NCBI GenBank assembly: GCA_049587755.1 | Contig: JBAVEN010000077.1 | Location: 1-64,000 of the forward strand | DNA from: Bog-375 sp049587755 | GTDB taxonomy: Bacteria > Acidobacteriota > Terriglobia > Bryobacterales > Bryobacteraceae | Direction: 5' to 3' | Length of the DNA stretch: 64,000 bases | In this document: positions 8,222-14,958 of the stretch, piece after piece | Layout of the letters: every line of letters begins with the position of its first letter | Numbering within the stretch: position 1 is the first letter of the stretch | Translations under genes and position numbers: made by a program | Notes under the pieces: model-generated | What the model was told of the DNA's origin: nothing | Seen by the model: only the letters and a program-made list of their open reading frames with translations | Database searches by the model: none

Positions 8222-9936
8222 GAGCCCTGGATTGGGTGGTCCTGCTCGCCTCGCTGGTCTCCATTGTCGCCTACGGCCTGTACCGTAGCCGCGGCAGCAA
8301 CACGGTGGACCGGTACCTGCTCGCCGGCAAGACTATGCCATGGTGGGCCATGGCGCTCTCCATCATGGCCACCCAGGCCAGCGCCATCACCTTCATCTCC
8401 ACCACCGGCCAGTCTTACGTGGATGGCATGCGCTTCGTGCAGGCTTATTTCGGTCTGCCCATCGCCATGATCGTGGTATGCGCCACGGTAGTGCCGGTGT
8501 TTCATCGCGCCCGCGTTTATACGGCGTATGAGTACCTGGAAAACCGGTTCGACTCGAAGACCCGCGCGCTGGCCAGCGTCATCTTCCTCTGCCAGCGCGG
8601 CCTCTCCGCCGGGCTCACCATCTACGCGCCGGCCATCGTGCTCTCGGTGATTCTGGGATGGCCGGAACGCGCCACCACTTTGTTGATGGGCGCAACCGTC
8701 GTCACTTACACCGTGATCGGCGGCATCAAGGCCGTCACCTGGTCGGACGTGCAGCAGATGTGTGTCATCTTCCTCGGCCTGTGGATTGCGCTGGTCACCG
8801 TCATCGTGCTTCTGCCACACTCGGTTTCCTTCGGCGACGCCGTCTATCTGGCCGGCGCAGCCGGCCGCCTCAACGCCGTCACCACCAACTTCGATTGGAA
8901 CGACCGCTTCAATATCTGGAGCGGCCTGATCGGCAGCACGTTTCTATTTCTGTCTTATTTCGGGTGCGACCAGTCGCAGGTGCAGCGCTACCTCACCGGC
9001 CGCTCCATCGCCGAAAGCCGGCTCAGCCTGCTGTTCAACGCCGTAGCCAAGATTCCGATGCAGTTCTTCATTCTCTTCATCGGCGCCATGGTCTTCGTCT
9101 TCTACGTGTTCGTCGAGCCGCCGGTGTTGTTCCACCATGCCGAGCTGGAGCGCATCGCGCAAGTGAGCGAGTATCACGGCGTCGAGGCCCGGTATCATGA
9201 GGCGTTCGAACGGCGCCGGGACGCCGCCCTGGCGCTGGCCCAGGCGCATCGGGCCGGCGATGACGCGGCGCACGCGCGCGGCATCGCCGATTACCGCGGG
9301 GCCCAGCGGTCGCTCGATGCCGCCCGCGCCAGCGCCGCGCGTTTGGTGTCAGCCAACGGCGGCGAGAAGGATTTCAGCGATACCAACTATATCTTCCTCT
9401 CGTTCGTGACGCGCTACCTGCCGGTGGGCATCGTGGGACTGGTGATTGCCGTAATCTTTGCCGCCACCATGTCCGCCAGTTCAGGCGAAATCAACTCGCT
9501 GGCCACGGTCACCGTGGTGGACCTCTACCGCCGGCACTTTCGCCGCAGTGCCAGCGACCATCATTATGTGACAGCCTCGCGCTGGGCAACCTTGTTCTGG
9601 GGCGCTTATGCCGTCGCGTTCGCCGGCTGGGGCAGGAAGCTCGGATCGCTGATCGTTGCCGTCAACGTGGTGGGCTCGCTGTTCTATGGCTCGCTGCTCG
9701 GCTGCTTCGTGGTGGCGTTCGCTTTCCGCAGGGTCGGCGGCACGGCAGTGTTTCTGGGGATGCTGGCAGGCGAGGCCGCCATTTTCTGGGCATTCCTGTG
9801 GGGCAACATTTCGTATCTCTGGTACAACGTGATCGGCTGCGTGGTGGTAGTCGCGGTGGCGCTGGCTCTCACGTGGCTTGCGCCCGGTGTTTTCGGTAAA
9901 GCCCGGTCGGCGGATCAGGAGGACGGGAAAGCTTAG
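8218..9936 (+). CDS. sodium:solute symporter (SSS family)
   Basis: This 572-residue polytopic membrane protein belongs to the LeuT-fold SSS family. The N-terminal TM1 region reads LDWVVLLASLVSIVAYGLY. RYLLAGKTMPWWAMALSIMATQASA is the conserved segment around the broken helix that binds Na+ and substrate. SYFGCDQSQVQRYLTGRS and IFAATMSASSGEINSLATV are further family signatures. An unusual hydrophilic, charged insertion of about 75 residues (roughly 305-385: E, R, A and D-rich, partly helical) interrupts the membrane domain and should be a soluble loop. The substrate (sugar, sialic acid, proline or other) cannot be assigned. Its start overlaps the stop of the 44-residue membrane peptide by 4 bp. 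Confidence 0.88.
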   Translation: MRALDWVVLLASLVSIVAYGLYRSRGSNTVDRYLLAGKTMPWWAMALSIMATQASAITFISTTGQSYVDGMRFVQAYFGLPIAMIVVCATVVPVFHRARVYTAYEYLENRFDSKTRALASVIFLCQRGLSAGLTIYAPAIVLSVILGWPERATTLLMGATVVTYTVIGGIKAVTWSDVQQMCVIFLGLWIALVTVIVLLPHSVSFGDAVYLAGAAGRLNAVTTNFDWNDRFNIWSGLIGSTFLFLSYFGCDQSQVQRYLTGRSIAESRLSLLFNAVAKIPMQFFILFIGAMVFVFYVFVEPPVLFHHAELERIAQVSEYHGVEARYHEAFERRRDAALALAQAHRAGDDAAHARGIADYRGAQRSLDAARASAARLVSANGGEKDFSDTNYIFLSFVTRYLPVGIVGLVIAVIFAATMSASSGEINSLATVTVVDLYRRHFRRSASDHHYVTASRWATLFWGAYAVAFAGWGRKLGSLIVAVNVVGSLFYGSLLGCFVVAFAFRRVGGTAVFLGMLAGEAAIFWAFLWGNISYLWYNVIGCVVVVAVALALTWLAPGVFGKARSADQEDGKA

Positions 9937-9961
9937 GGTTCCTTCCGGGACAACTGCGCTG

Positions 9962-9986
9962 ACCGCTCCCTTGGGCCGCGGCTCCG
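9962..9986. repeat. single arm of a REP-like palindrome
   Basis: ACCGCTCCC followed by TTGGGCCGCGGCTCCG matches one arm of the long inverted repeat at 38952-39018, which reads accgctccct, a short spacer, then cgcggctccg. It lies between the convergent symporter gene and the 205-residue gene. Only one arm is present here. Confidence 0.45.
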
Positions 9987-9991
9987 ATCGC

Positions 9992-10609
9992 TTAGAGACC
10001 GTTTTCCAGTTGGAGGCGGTTCAGGGCGGCGCAGAGGCGGGAGAGGACTTTCGTGAACTGCAGCCAGTTCTCGCCGCAGCGCTCCTTGCGGGAGAATTGC
10101 TGGAGCTCGGCGACGATGGCGTCGCAGCGCTTGTCGAGGGCGGCGAGTTGTTGATGCGGCTGAAGCTGGCGACGGGGCTTGGCAGGGGGGACGGTACGGC
10201 GGAATCCCGCGACGGCCGCGGCGAGCCGGACGGAGTTTTCCGGCGTGAGCTCGATGACTTCGCCATTGAGATGGAGCGCGCCATCGTGGATGGAGGGGAC
10301 GAGGGCGCGGTAAGTATCCGGAGGGATGGAGGTAAGTTGTGCGAGCTCGAAGTAAGTGGCGCCGAACTCCTCCCAGAGGCGGATGATCTTGTCGGCGTTT
10401 CTGCCGTCGATTCCGAGGTGACGGGAACAGAAGTCGCGCCAGCACGGTGACAGGCGATGAAACGCGCCCGTCTTGCGGAGGCGATGGAGGCAGGCGGCCT
10501 GGGCGGCGGAACAGCGGCCGGCGACGAGGCCGAAGGCGTGAGACTGGCCGAGGACGGAGCCGGGGTCGAGCGGGCTGGCGGGATCGGGTGTGTCGGTCGA
10601 GTGAGGCAT
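9992..10609 (-). CDS. uncharacterised 205-residue protein
   Basis: No family was recognised. The protein starts MPHSTDTPDP at 10609, the first start after a stretch containing two hairpins. It has a cysteine and histidine-bearing N-terminal third (ACLHRL, CWRDFCSRHLG), then a helical middle (NADKIIRLWEEFGATYFELAQLT). The C-terminal helix pattern (LAALDKRCDAIVAELQQF, LSRLCAALNRLQLENG) could be a coiled coil. A DNA-binding or regulatory role is possible from the HLGIDGRNADKIIRLWEEFG segment, which could be a helix-turn-helix, but this is a guess. The two palindromes immediately upstream (10626-10717) lie in its likely leader. Confidence 0.55.
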   Translation of the reverse strand: MPHSTDTPDPASPLDPGSVLGQSHAFGLVAGRCSAAQAACLHRLRKTGAFHRLSPCWRDFCSRHLGIDGRNADKIIRLWEEFGATYFELAQLTSIPPDTYRALVPSIHDGALHLNGEVIELTPENSVRLAAAVAGFRRTVPPAKPRRQLQPHQQLAALDKRCDAIVAELQQFSRKERCGENWLQFTKVLSRLCAALNRLQLENGL

Positions 10610-10625
10610 GTTACCGGTGGCGTCA

Positions 10626-10717
10626 AAACGGGGTGAATCTGCCCCGTTTGAGACAAACGAAGTTACTGAAAACAAACAAAACGGCCAGTCGAAAACGGGG
10701 CAAATTCGCCCCGTTTT
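10626..10717. repeat. two tandem strong palindromes in the leader of the 205-residue gene
   Basis: The first palindrome has AAACGGGG (10626-10633) pairing with CCCCGTTT (10642-10649). The second has AAAACGGGGC (10692-10701) pairing perfectly with GCCCCGTTTT (10708-10717) around a six-base loop. The shared ACGGGG stem shows they are two copies of one motif, about 66 bp apart. They could be REP-type elements or regulatory hairpins, because they sit just before the start at 10609 on the minus strand. The stretch up to 11000 holds no other supported feature. Confidence 0.6.
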
Positions 10718-11000
10718 GCGGGCGGCCGGCGAAAATGGTCCGGCGCCGGCATTCGCGCCGGAGCCGGACGCCCAGACGCGTGCGCCGCAGGGACTTCCTG
10801 TAATTACTGTGACACGGTGGTTAGCGGGCGCGGACGCGGGACGAATGGGTGAAGCGGTTGAGAGCATTCAGGAATGGCGGGTTAGCGACCGCGAGGAAAA
10901 ATCGATGAAGCTGTGACTGAAGGTGAGGGTACACGAGGAAGACGCGAGGCAAGACTGCGGGGCCTTTTGATTTTGGCTAGGCGGGGCAGGGTACCTCCCT

Positions 11001-11040
11001 CCCGAGTATGCCCGTCCCGAGTATGCCCCGAAGTATGCCC
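11001..11040. repeat. triple tandem CCCGAGTATGCC-type repeat
   Basis: Three near-identical units (CCCGAGTATGCC twice, then CCCGAAGTATGCC) lie at 11001-11012, 11016-11027 and 11027-11039, just beyond the 3' end of a transposase relic. They may be a terminal repeat array of the mobile element or a replication-slippage product. The flanking 10718-11000 region holds no recognisable gene. Confidence 0.5.
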
Positions 11041-11048
11041 CACGTTGA

Positions 11049-11555
11049 TCAATCGTGGCCGAAGGAAAACGCCAGTTGAGCAGGGGAGATGGCCTCCTTC
11101 GGCGGACGTCCGCCCTTTGCCGGCGTCAGGCGGCGGCGCAGCGTGATTTCCATCTGGCGGACGAAGCCGGGCGAGCCCAGGGGGCGGCCTGTGTGAGTGG
11201 TTTGCCGGATCGCGAGGGTCTGTTCGGCTGGTACGGTTTCCGCCAGAAACTCTCGCCACGTCTGGGGGCTCCAGACCGACCGCCATGGCGAGAGGTCCAG
11301 CAGCGAATCCGGGACGGCCGGCGCGCAGTGGATGGCCGCGCTCGACCACGGGAACGCTGCCGGTTCGGCTACCAGACCGGCGCGAACCGGGTAAGCTCGG
11401 TATAGCGCAGGGCGATGGAGCCGGCAGTGACGCTGGAGCGGTTGCAGGGAAATCAGACGGCCGGCGTCGGATTCCAGGACGAACTGGCGCGCGCTTCCGC
11501 GTTGGGCGACGTGACGAGGCGTATCGACTGCGATAACGCGGGCCAAGCGAGCCAT
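11049..11555 (-). pseudogene. REP-associated tyrosine transposase (RAYT, Y1 family) with internal deletion
   Basis: The N-terminus MARLARVIAVDTPRHVAQRG and the C-terminal part (AFPWSSAAIHC, followed by a basic tail with GGRPPK) belong to a Y1/IS200-like REP-associated transposase. The middle, which should hold the HUH (HVHL) motif and the catalytic tyrosine helix, is missing. The chain jumps from ISLQPLQRH straight to the late segment, so the enzyme cannot be active. The ATG at 11555 is the family start. It is flanked upstream by two copies of a GAGTTTCTCAG/ACGTCCCGTC repeat. RAYTs mobilise REP palindromes, so this relic may explain some of the repeats nearby. Confidence 0.7.
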
Positions 11556-11577
11556 CGGTGAAAGTGTGTGTGTCCAA

Positions 11578-11680
11578 GCGAGTTTCTCAGAAAACGTCCC
11601 GTCCGTCCCCTGATCTCCTCCCCTGATTTCCCCCTGATTTCCTTCAGCGAGTTTCTCAGAACGTCCCGTCCCCTGGTTTC
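11578..11680. repeat. two direct copies of a GAGTTTCTCAG-ACGTCCCGTC repeat
   Basis: GCGAGTTTCTCAGAAAACGTCCCGTC (starting 11578) and AGCGAGTTTCTCAGAACGTCCCGTC (starting 11646) are spaced about 68 bp apart, separated by CCCTGATTTCC-like micro-repeats. The same core occurs inverted (GACGGGACGTTC) at 12999-13010. The pair lies directly upstream of the transposase relic and on the left side of the orphan gene at 11864. The rest of 11556-11863 contains no gene apart from the orphan's leader. Confidence 0.6.
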
Positions 11681-11863
11681 CCCGGACGACAATTTTCAAG
11701 AGATTCGGACCTCAAAAGCGAGTATATTGATGTAGGCTGGTTCTCGGAACCACGACAGCAAAATGGAAATCCCGGTTTGATCGATACGCCGAAGAACCTG
11801 CAACAAGGATCGGGCCCCTTACATTTGGCACCAGCGGTGTAACAAACAGAAAGGAGATGTCAA

Positions 11864-12982
11864 GTGCCGAGATTCATCCAACGTTTCCCGCCAGATAGCT
11901 CGGTCTTCGAACAGACTATCAGTCGTAGCGGCGGCTGGCGATCGCCTCAACTTAGACAAGTCGTCGCTTCCATCAAGGAGTACCTGGACCAAAATGGCGC
12001 CAATGGTGAAGCAACAACCAAAATAGGTACGTCTTTCAATAAATGGCGGGTTGAGGATCCCAAAGAGTTTGCGGCGCGCTTCGCATACTGTGCGCGCCAA
12101 TTCGACGAAGAACTCAAGCGGCTAGGGTTTGTTGCGGACGATCAGCTAGAGCACCTTGGGGACCGCCCTGGAGACGACGAACTCCCACCGGCGCCGCTCG
12201 TGTGCGCCTACGGGAATGTGAAAGACCTCGGGCGGCCATGGCAAAAGGGAGCTCCCGAACACTATGAACAACTGATGCCGCACGAGGCGCAAAGGCGGAG
12301 GGAGTCGAAAGAGGGAGGAAAGACAACGTGGGAAGCACAGGGACCGGCGCTGAAAGTCGCCGAGATTGGCGTCTTTGGTGCCGATGTCGCGCGTCATGCC
12401 GAGGCAGCCCTTGGGTCAGGTTTTGGGCTGCTCCCCGGCGGGCAGATCACTGAGATGATCTTGCTCGGTGTGACTGGGGCAGGGGCCGGCGCATTCGCAC
12501 TTCCGGCGATTGCCCTAGCAGCGGCCCTCGCTGAGGCAGGCGTGGCGATCCGTTCCTGGCAGAAGACCGAGAAGCACCTGTTGTATTTGAAGCGTCTGAG
12601 GAACAACCAGGCACTGGATGAAAGCTGCCACCAATGGGGCGCCGAGTACAAAGCAGTACACGATCTCATCCGGGACCGCATACTCCCATACATTATCGAG
12701 CAAAAAGAAACGAAGCGAAAAAAGAAAATGGCGTCGGCCTTTTTGCTGGGAGAGGCCATCAGCACATATTCAGTGATCAGGTGGGCAACAAAGGGGCACC
12801 GAGGTGTAAAGCGCTACACGGCGGCCCACTGGCTTGCGTATCACTTTTGCAAATGCTCCTGCCCACTCGCGACGAACATCGTTGCTGGCCTCACCAGTCT
12901 TGAGGACACTAATTGGTTGCGCGACCACGGAAGCTATGAGGGTACTGCGAGTTTCTTAGCCGAAAAGATGAAATCGATTTGA
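11864..12982 (+). CDS. orphan 372-residue protein, unknown function
   Basis: I do not recognise this protein. It starts with GTG at 11864 behind a good Shine-Dalgarno (AAAGGAG at 11850-11856). Residues 25-75 are helical and charged (QLRQVVASIKEYLDQNG, FNKWRVEDPKEFAARF), and a polar middle follows (95-155). Next come glycine/alanine-rich hydrophobic segments around residues 185-222 (LLGVTGAGAGAFALPAIAL and neighbours), which could be membrane-inserting. A highly basic stretch (KETKRKKKMAS) then precedes a C-terminal domain with a cysteine cluster (HFCKCSCPLA). Its wording and lower codon bias differ from neighbouring housekeeping genes, and it sits between inverted repeats beside a transposase relic, so acquisition by transfer is likely. 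An effector or toxin role is possible but unsupported by any motif. Confidence 0.65.
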   Translation: MPRFIQRFPPDSSVFEQTISRSGGWRSPQLRQVVASIKEYLDQNGANGEATTKIGTSFNKWRVEDPKEFAARFAYCARQFDEELKRLGFVADDQLEHLGDRPGDDELPPAPLVCAYGNVKDLGRPWQKGAPEHYEQLMPHEAQRRRESKEGGKTTWEAQGPALKVAEIGVFGADVARHAEAALGSGFGLLPGGQITEMILLGVTGAGAGAFALPAIALAAALAEAGVAIRSWQKTEKHLLYLKRLRNNQALDESCHQWGAEYKAVHDLIRDRILPYIIEQKETKRKKKMASAFLLGEAISTYSVIRWATKGHRGVKRYTAAHWLAYHFCKCSCPLATNIVAGLTSLEDTNWLRDHGSYEGTASFLAEKMKSI

Positions 12983-12994
12983 CGAAAAGCCGGT

Positions 12995-13010
12995 GACAGA
13001 CGGGACGTTC
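12995..13010. repeat. inverted copy of the ACGTCCCGTC repeat end
   Basis: GACAGACGGGACGTTC contains GACGGGACGTTC, the exact reverse complement of GAACGTCCCGTC at 11659-11670. Together they place the 372-residue orphan gene between inverted repeats about 1.35 kb apart. Confidence 0.55.
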
Positions 13011-13026
13011 CCGGCTTACCGCGGCA

Positions 13027-13122
13027 TTAGGAGATGATTCCTTTGCGCACGGCGTAGAGAATCGGCTCCGGCACACTGTGGATGTCGAGCTTCTGCAGGA
13101 TATGCGCGCGATGTGTCTCGAC
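13027..13122 (-). pseudogene. C-terminal fragment of a LuxR/NarL-type response regulator
   Basis: Reading the minus strand toward a TAA at 13027-13029 gives VETHRAHILQKLDIHSVPEP, then ILYAVRKGIIS and a stop. This is the second half of a LuxR-type helix-turn-helix (recognition helix VETHRAHILQKL) with the usual C-terminal end of NarL/FixJ response regulators. Nothing upstream in frame continues the protein; the sequence runs into a dispersed motif at 13138. It is therefore a truncated relic of only about 32 codons. Confidence 0.65.
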
Positions 13123-13137
13123 GGGGAGCAAACGCGT

Positions 13138-13157
13138 CAGCCTGAACTGCGTGGTTT
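13138..13157. repeat. dispersed CAGCCTGAACTGCGT motif, copy 1
   Basis: CAGCCTGAACTGCGTGGTTT. Its first 15 bases are the exact reverse complement of ACGCAGTTCAGGCTG at 13268-13282, and a third near-copy occurs at 13561-13580. The core CTGAACTGCGTG also begins the dispersed element at 7921. The copies mark the junctions between unrelated gene fragments. Confidence 0.55.
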
Positions 13158-13182
13158 ATTGCGATCGCTCAACGCTGGCGCT

Positions 13183-13236
13183 TACCTGCCTCGCGCCCGC
13201 TGTCTTCGCCAGATCCAGTAACCCGCCAGCGGAATA
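13183..13236 (-). pseudogene. relic of a DedA-protein C-terminus
   Basis: Seventeen codons on the minus strand read IPLAGYWIWRRQRARGR and stop at 13183-13185. They closely match the end of the intact DedA protein at 14959 (LAGYLIWRRRRPRAR). The fragment lies between inverted copies of the CAGCCTGAACTGCGT motif (13138 and 13268) and has no upstream continuation. It is too short to prove by itself, but the match to the family tail is specific. Confidence 0.5.
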
Positions 13237-13260
13237 GTTCTGGGATTCGCAGAGTCCCAG

Positions 13261-13287
13261 AAACACTACGCAGTTCAGGCTGTCCCG
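13261..13287. repeat. dispersed CAGCCTGAACTGCGT motif, copy 2 (inverted)
   Basis: AAACACTACGCAGTTCAGGC followed by TGTCCCG. This copy is inverted relative to copy 1 at 13138 and direct relative to copy 3 at 13561. It separates the DedA tail fragment from the RHS fragment. Confidence 0.55.
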
Positions 13288-13288
13288 A

Positions 13289-13561
13289 TTTCTCCCCGAT
13301 TTCTCCCGCCGAGCAGGCCGCTGCGCTGCCTTGCCGCTGGCGGATGACGACTGGCTGCAGCATGTTGTTGTAGCAGGTCTGCTCGATCAGACCGTTGTTC
13401 AGGTTGATCTGCGTCACGGCGCCCTGCGGACCGTACGTCACCGACGAGGCGTATGGCACGGCTGGCGCCGTCCCGAGCTGGCCGGAGACGCCGGTGGGAC
13501 GGTCCATATTGTCGAAGGCGGTGGTGATTACACGGCCGGAGGGCATGGTCATCGAGATCAA
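13289..13561 (-). pseudogene. RHS/YD-repeat protein fragment
   Basis: The minus-strand frame gives MPSGRVITTAFDNMDRPTGV, followed by YASSVTYGPQGAVTQINLNNG and LIEQTCYNNMLQPVVIRQR. These are typical RHS/YD beta-strand repeats of the large polymorphic-toxin or surface proteins. No start codon or ends of the parent protein are present. A stop lies directly upstream, and the frame runs into foreign sequence at about 13288. It is flanked by direct copies of ACGCAG(T/A)TCAGGCTG(T/A)CCCG at 13267-13287 and 13561-13580. Confidence 0.65.
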
Positions 13562-13580
13562 CGCAGATCAGGCTGACCCG
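13561..13580. repeat. dispersed CAGCCTGAACTGCGT motif, copy 3
   Basis: ACGCAGATCAGGCTGACCCG differs from ACGCAGTTCAGGCTGTCCCG (13268-13287) at two positions. It closes the right side of the RHS fragment. Confidence 0.5.
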
Positions 13581-13610
13581 TTTCCCCCCCCTGCTAACGG
13601 TGACTGGGAA

Positions 13611-13633
13611 ATGCGTCTGACCCCTTTACGCCC
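13611..13633. repeat. ATGCGTCTG-CCCCTTTACGCCC repeat, copy 1
   Basis: ATGCGTCTGA followed by CCCCTTTACGCCC is repeated with one change (A to T) at 13921-13943. The two copies are direct repeats bracketing the RAYT fragment, and copy 1 coincides with the point where the transposase reading frame is truncated. Confidence 0.6.
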
Positions 13634-13880
13634 CGGCGTGGGTGCTGCCCAGAGTTCGGGCCAGCGAGCCCTCGCGGTCGGGAACGGCGATCAGGTGGAC
13701 GTGGTTTGTCATGAGACAGTACCCGAGAATTCGGGCGCCGTTGTGTGCGGCGTACCGCGCCAGAAGATCCAAGTAGAACCGGCGGTCGTTGGGGGAGTGG
13801 AAAACCGCCTCGCGATTGTTTCCACGCTGCGTAACGTGGTGAGCGACGCCGGGAAGAACGACACGGGGGCGGCGCGGCAT
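13626..13880 (-). pseudogene. N-terminal fragment of a REP-associated tyrosine transposase (RAYT)
   Basis: The 84-codon frame starts MPRRPRVVLPGVAHHVTQRG. It contains GYCLMTNHVHLIAVP, carrying the HUH histidine pair (HVH) of Y1 transposases, and stops soon after EGSLARTLGSTHAGA. Full RAYTs are about twice as long and need a catalytic tyrosine further on, which is lost. The truncation point is the ATGCGTCTG-CCCCTTTACGCCC repeat. It is a different copy from the relic at 11049: this one keeps the N-terminal half, that one the two ends. Confidence 0.7.
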
Positions 13881-13920
13881 ACAAGCGAAGTGGAAAACAC
13901 ACTCCACATCTCTCATAAAA

Positions 13921-13943
13921 ATGCGTCTGTCCCCTTTACGCCC
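13921..13943. repeat. ATGCGTCTG-CCCCTTTACGCCC repeat, copy 2
   Basis: ATGCGTCTGT followed by CCCCTTTACGCCC, a direct partner of the copy at 13611. It lies upstream of the transposase fragment start, so the pair frames the remnant element. Confidence 0.6.
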
Positions 13944-14069
13944 TATAACCCGTCGGATGGGAGCTGACGTTATCGACGATGCTCCTACGGCCAGCCTGGA
14001 CGCGCGCTGGATTGAGAAACGTCTTCTTCGCCGAGAGCTTTTGAGTTGTAAGCTGTTGCGGAGTACAGG

Positions 14070-14483
14070 ATGACGCCAACAGACCGACGGCCCACTGTCG
14101 CCGTCCAATCAGAACGAGCAATGGAACGAGACAATCCGTTCACGGTTCAAACACTGGAACAGTTTAGGCGAACGCTCGTAGCCGGAAACACCTTGAAGCG
14201 ACGACGAAAGGGCGATCTGAGCAAGCGATCCTACCCATGGGCGATCGTGCGAGATGTCATCACAGCCGCCCCAGCGGCGGACACGAGTCAGTATGTAGCC
14301 GTTCTATGTGAGGGTATAGGAGGACTCACTGGGCAATGGTTCGTCTACCGAACCTATTTCACCAATAACCGCCGCGGCAACCTTCACTACGGTCAGTTCG
14401 GCCCTCAGGCACCAATCGCCATAGACAAGTGGATCACCGATCAGATCTTTGAGCGGGGATGGTACGAGAAGCTGCCGACTTGA
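14070..14483 (+). CDS. uncharacterised 137-residue protein
   Basis: No family was recognised. The protein is polar and mixed alpha/beta. It has a basic segment (LKRRRKGDLSKRSYPW), a likely beta-strand pair (YVAVLCEGIGG, GQWFVYRTYF) and an aromatic-rich C-terminus (IDKWITDQIFERGWYEKLP). There is no signal peptide or membrane segment. An internal ATG at 14121 (MERDNPFTVQ) is an equally plausible start. It lies at the right edge of the relic-rich island and next to a convergent HicAB pair, so it may be accessory. Confidence 0.5.
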   Translation: MTPTDRRPTVAVQSERAMERDNPFTVQTLEQFRRTLVAGNTLKRRRKGDLSKRSYPWAIVRDVITAAPAADTSQYVAVLCEGIGGLTGQWFVYRTYFTNNRRGNLHYGQFGPQAPIAIDKWITDQIFERGWYEKLPT

Positions 14484-14542
14484 TGTTCAGGGATAAAAGG
14501 CGGAGATCCGGGAACAGGCTACGAAACCGCGTGAGGCCCACC

Positions 14543-14761
14543 TTACGCCGCCTGGACCTCTACCGCTTCGGCCACCGCAGTCGGCTCCGGTACGGCCTCA
14601 CCCCTGAGACGCATTCCTTCGATGTGGAACTCAACTGCTTCCGCGATCAGGCGGCGTGTCTCCTCGATGGTCCGGCCGGTGGTCACGCAGCCAGGGAGGT
14701 CCGGCACGTAGGCTGCCCAGTTGTTGGATGCCTTCTCGAAAACGACCGCGTACTTCTTCAT
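14543..14761 (-). CDS. hicB: HicB-family antitoxin
   Basis: This 72-residue protein (MKKYAVVFEKASNNWAAYVP, then DLPGCVTTGRTIEET) shows the compact RNase H-like HicB fold. PDLPGC and TGxTxEE are the family signatures, followed by EAVEFHIEGMR. It lacks an obvious added DNA-binding domain, so any autorepression would need a partner. It follows hicA and overlaps it by 4 bp (ATGA at 14758-14761), which is the usual toxin-first HicAB order. HicB neutralises the HicA mRNA interferase. Confidence 0.82.
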   Translation of the reverse strand: MKKYAVVFEKASNNWAAYVPDLPGCVTTGRTIEETRRLIAEAVEFHIEGMRLRGEAVPEPTAVAEAVEVQAA

Positions 14762-14952
14762 TTCTTCAGCCCTGCCTTCTTTAGTGTCGAGTTTAGCGTC
14801 CCTGCTGGCAAGTCGTCTCCTGGGTGACCGGGAACCGTCACCGTCCCCGCTTCCGGCCTGGCGGGGTGAACGTATTGCCTGTGGTCGCCCCGAGTCAGGT
14901 CCAGCACCCAACCGTCCGTCTCCATCGCCTTGATTACGTCCCTTACCTTCAT
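14758..14952 (-). CDS. hicA: HicA-family mRNA interferase toxin
   Basis: A 64-residue double-stranded-RNA-binding-like protein (MKVRDVIKAMETDGWVLDL). It has the conserved catalytic histidine in GDHRQYVHP and the closing motif LPAGTLNSTLKKAGL. HicA cleaves mRNA when freed from HicB, and size and motif order match intact toxins. The ATG at 14952 opens the pair, with hicB overlapping its end. The pair lies at the border between the accessory island and housekeeping genes, a common location for toxin-antitoxin modules. Confidence 0.85.
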   Translation of the reverse strand: MKVRDVIKAMETDGWVLDLTRGDHRQYVHPARPEAGTVTVPGHPGDDLPAGTLNSTLKKAGLKK

Positions 14953-14958
14953 CGGCGT

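Noticed and set aside
10608..10916. Plus-strand frame of 102 codons over the twin hairpins
   Set aside because: It runs through both palindromes, has no protein-like pattern, and is explained by repeat sequence.
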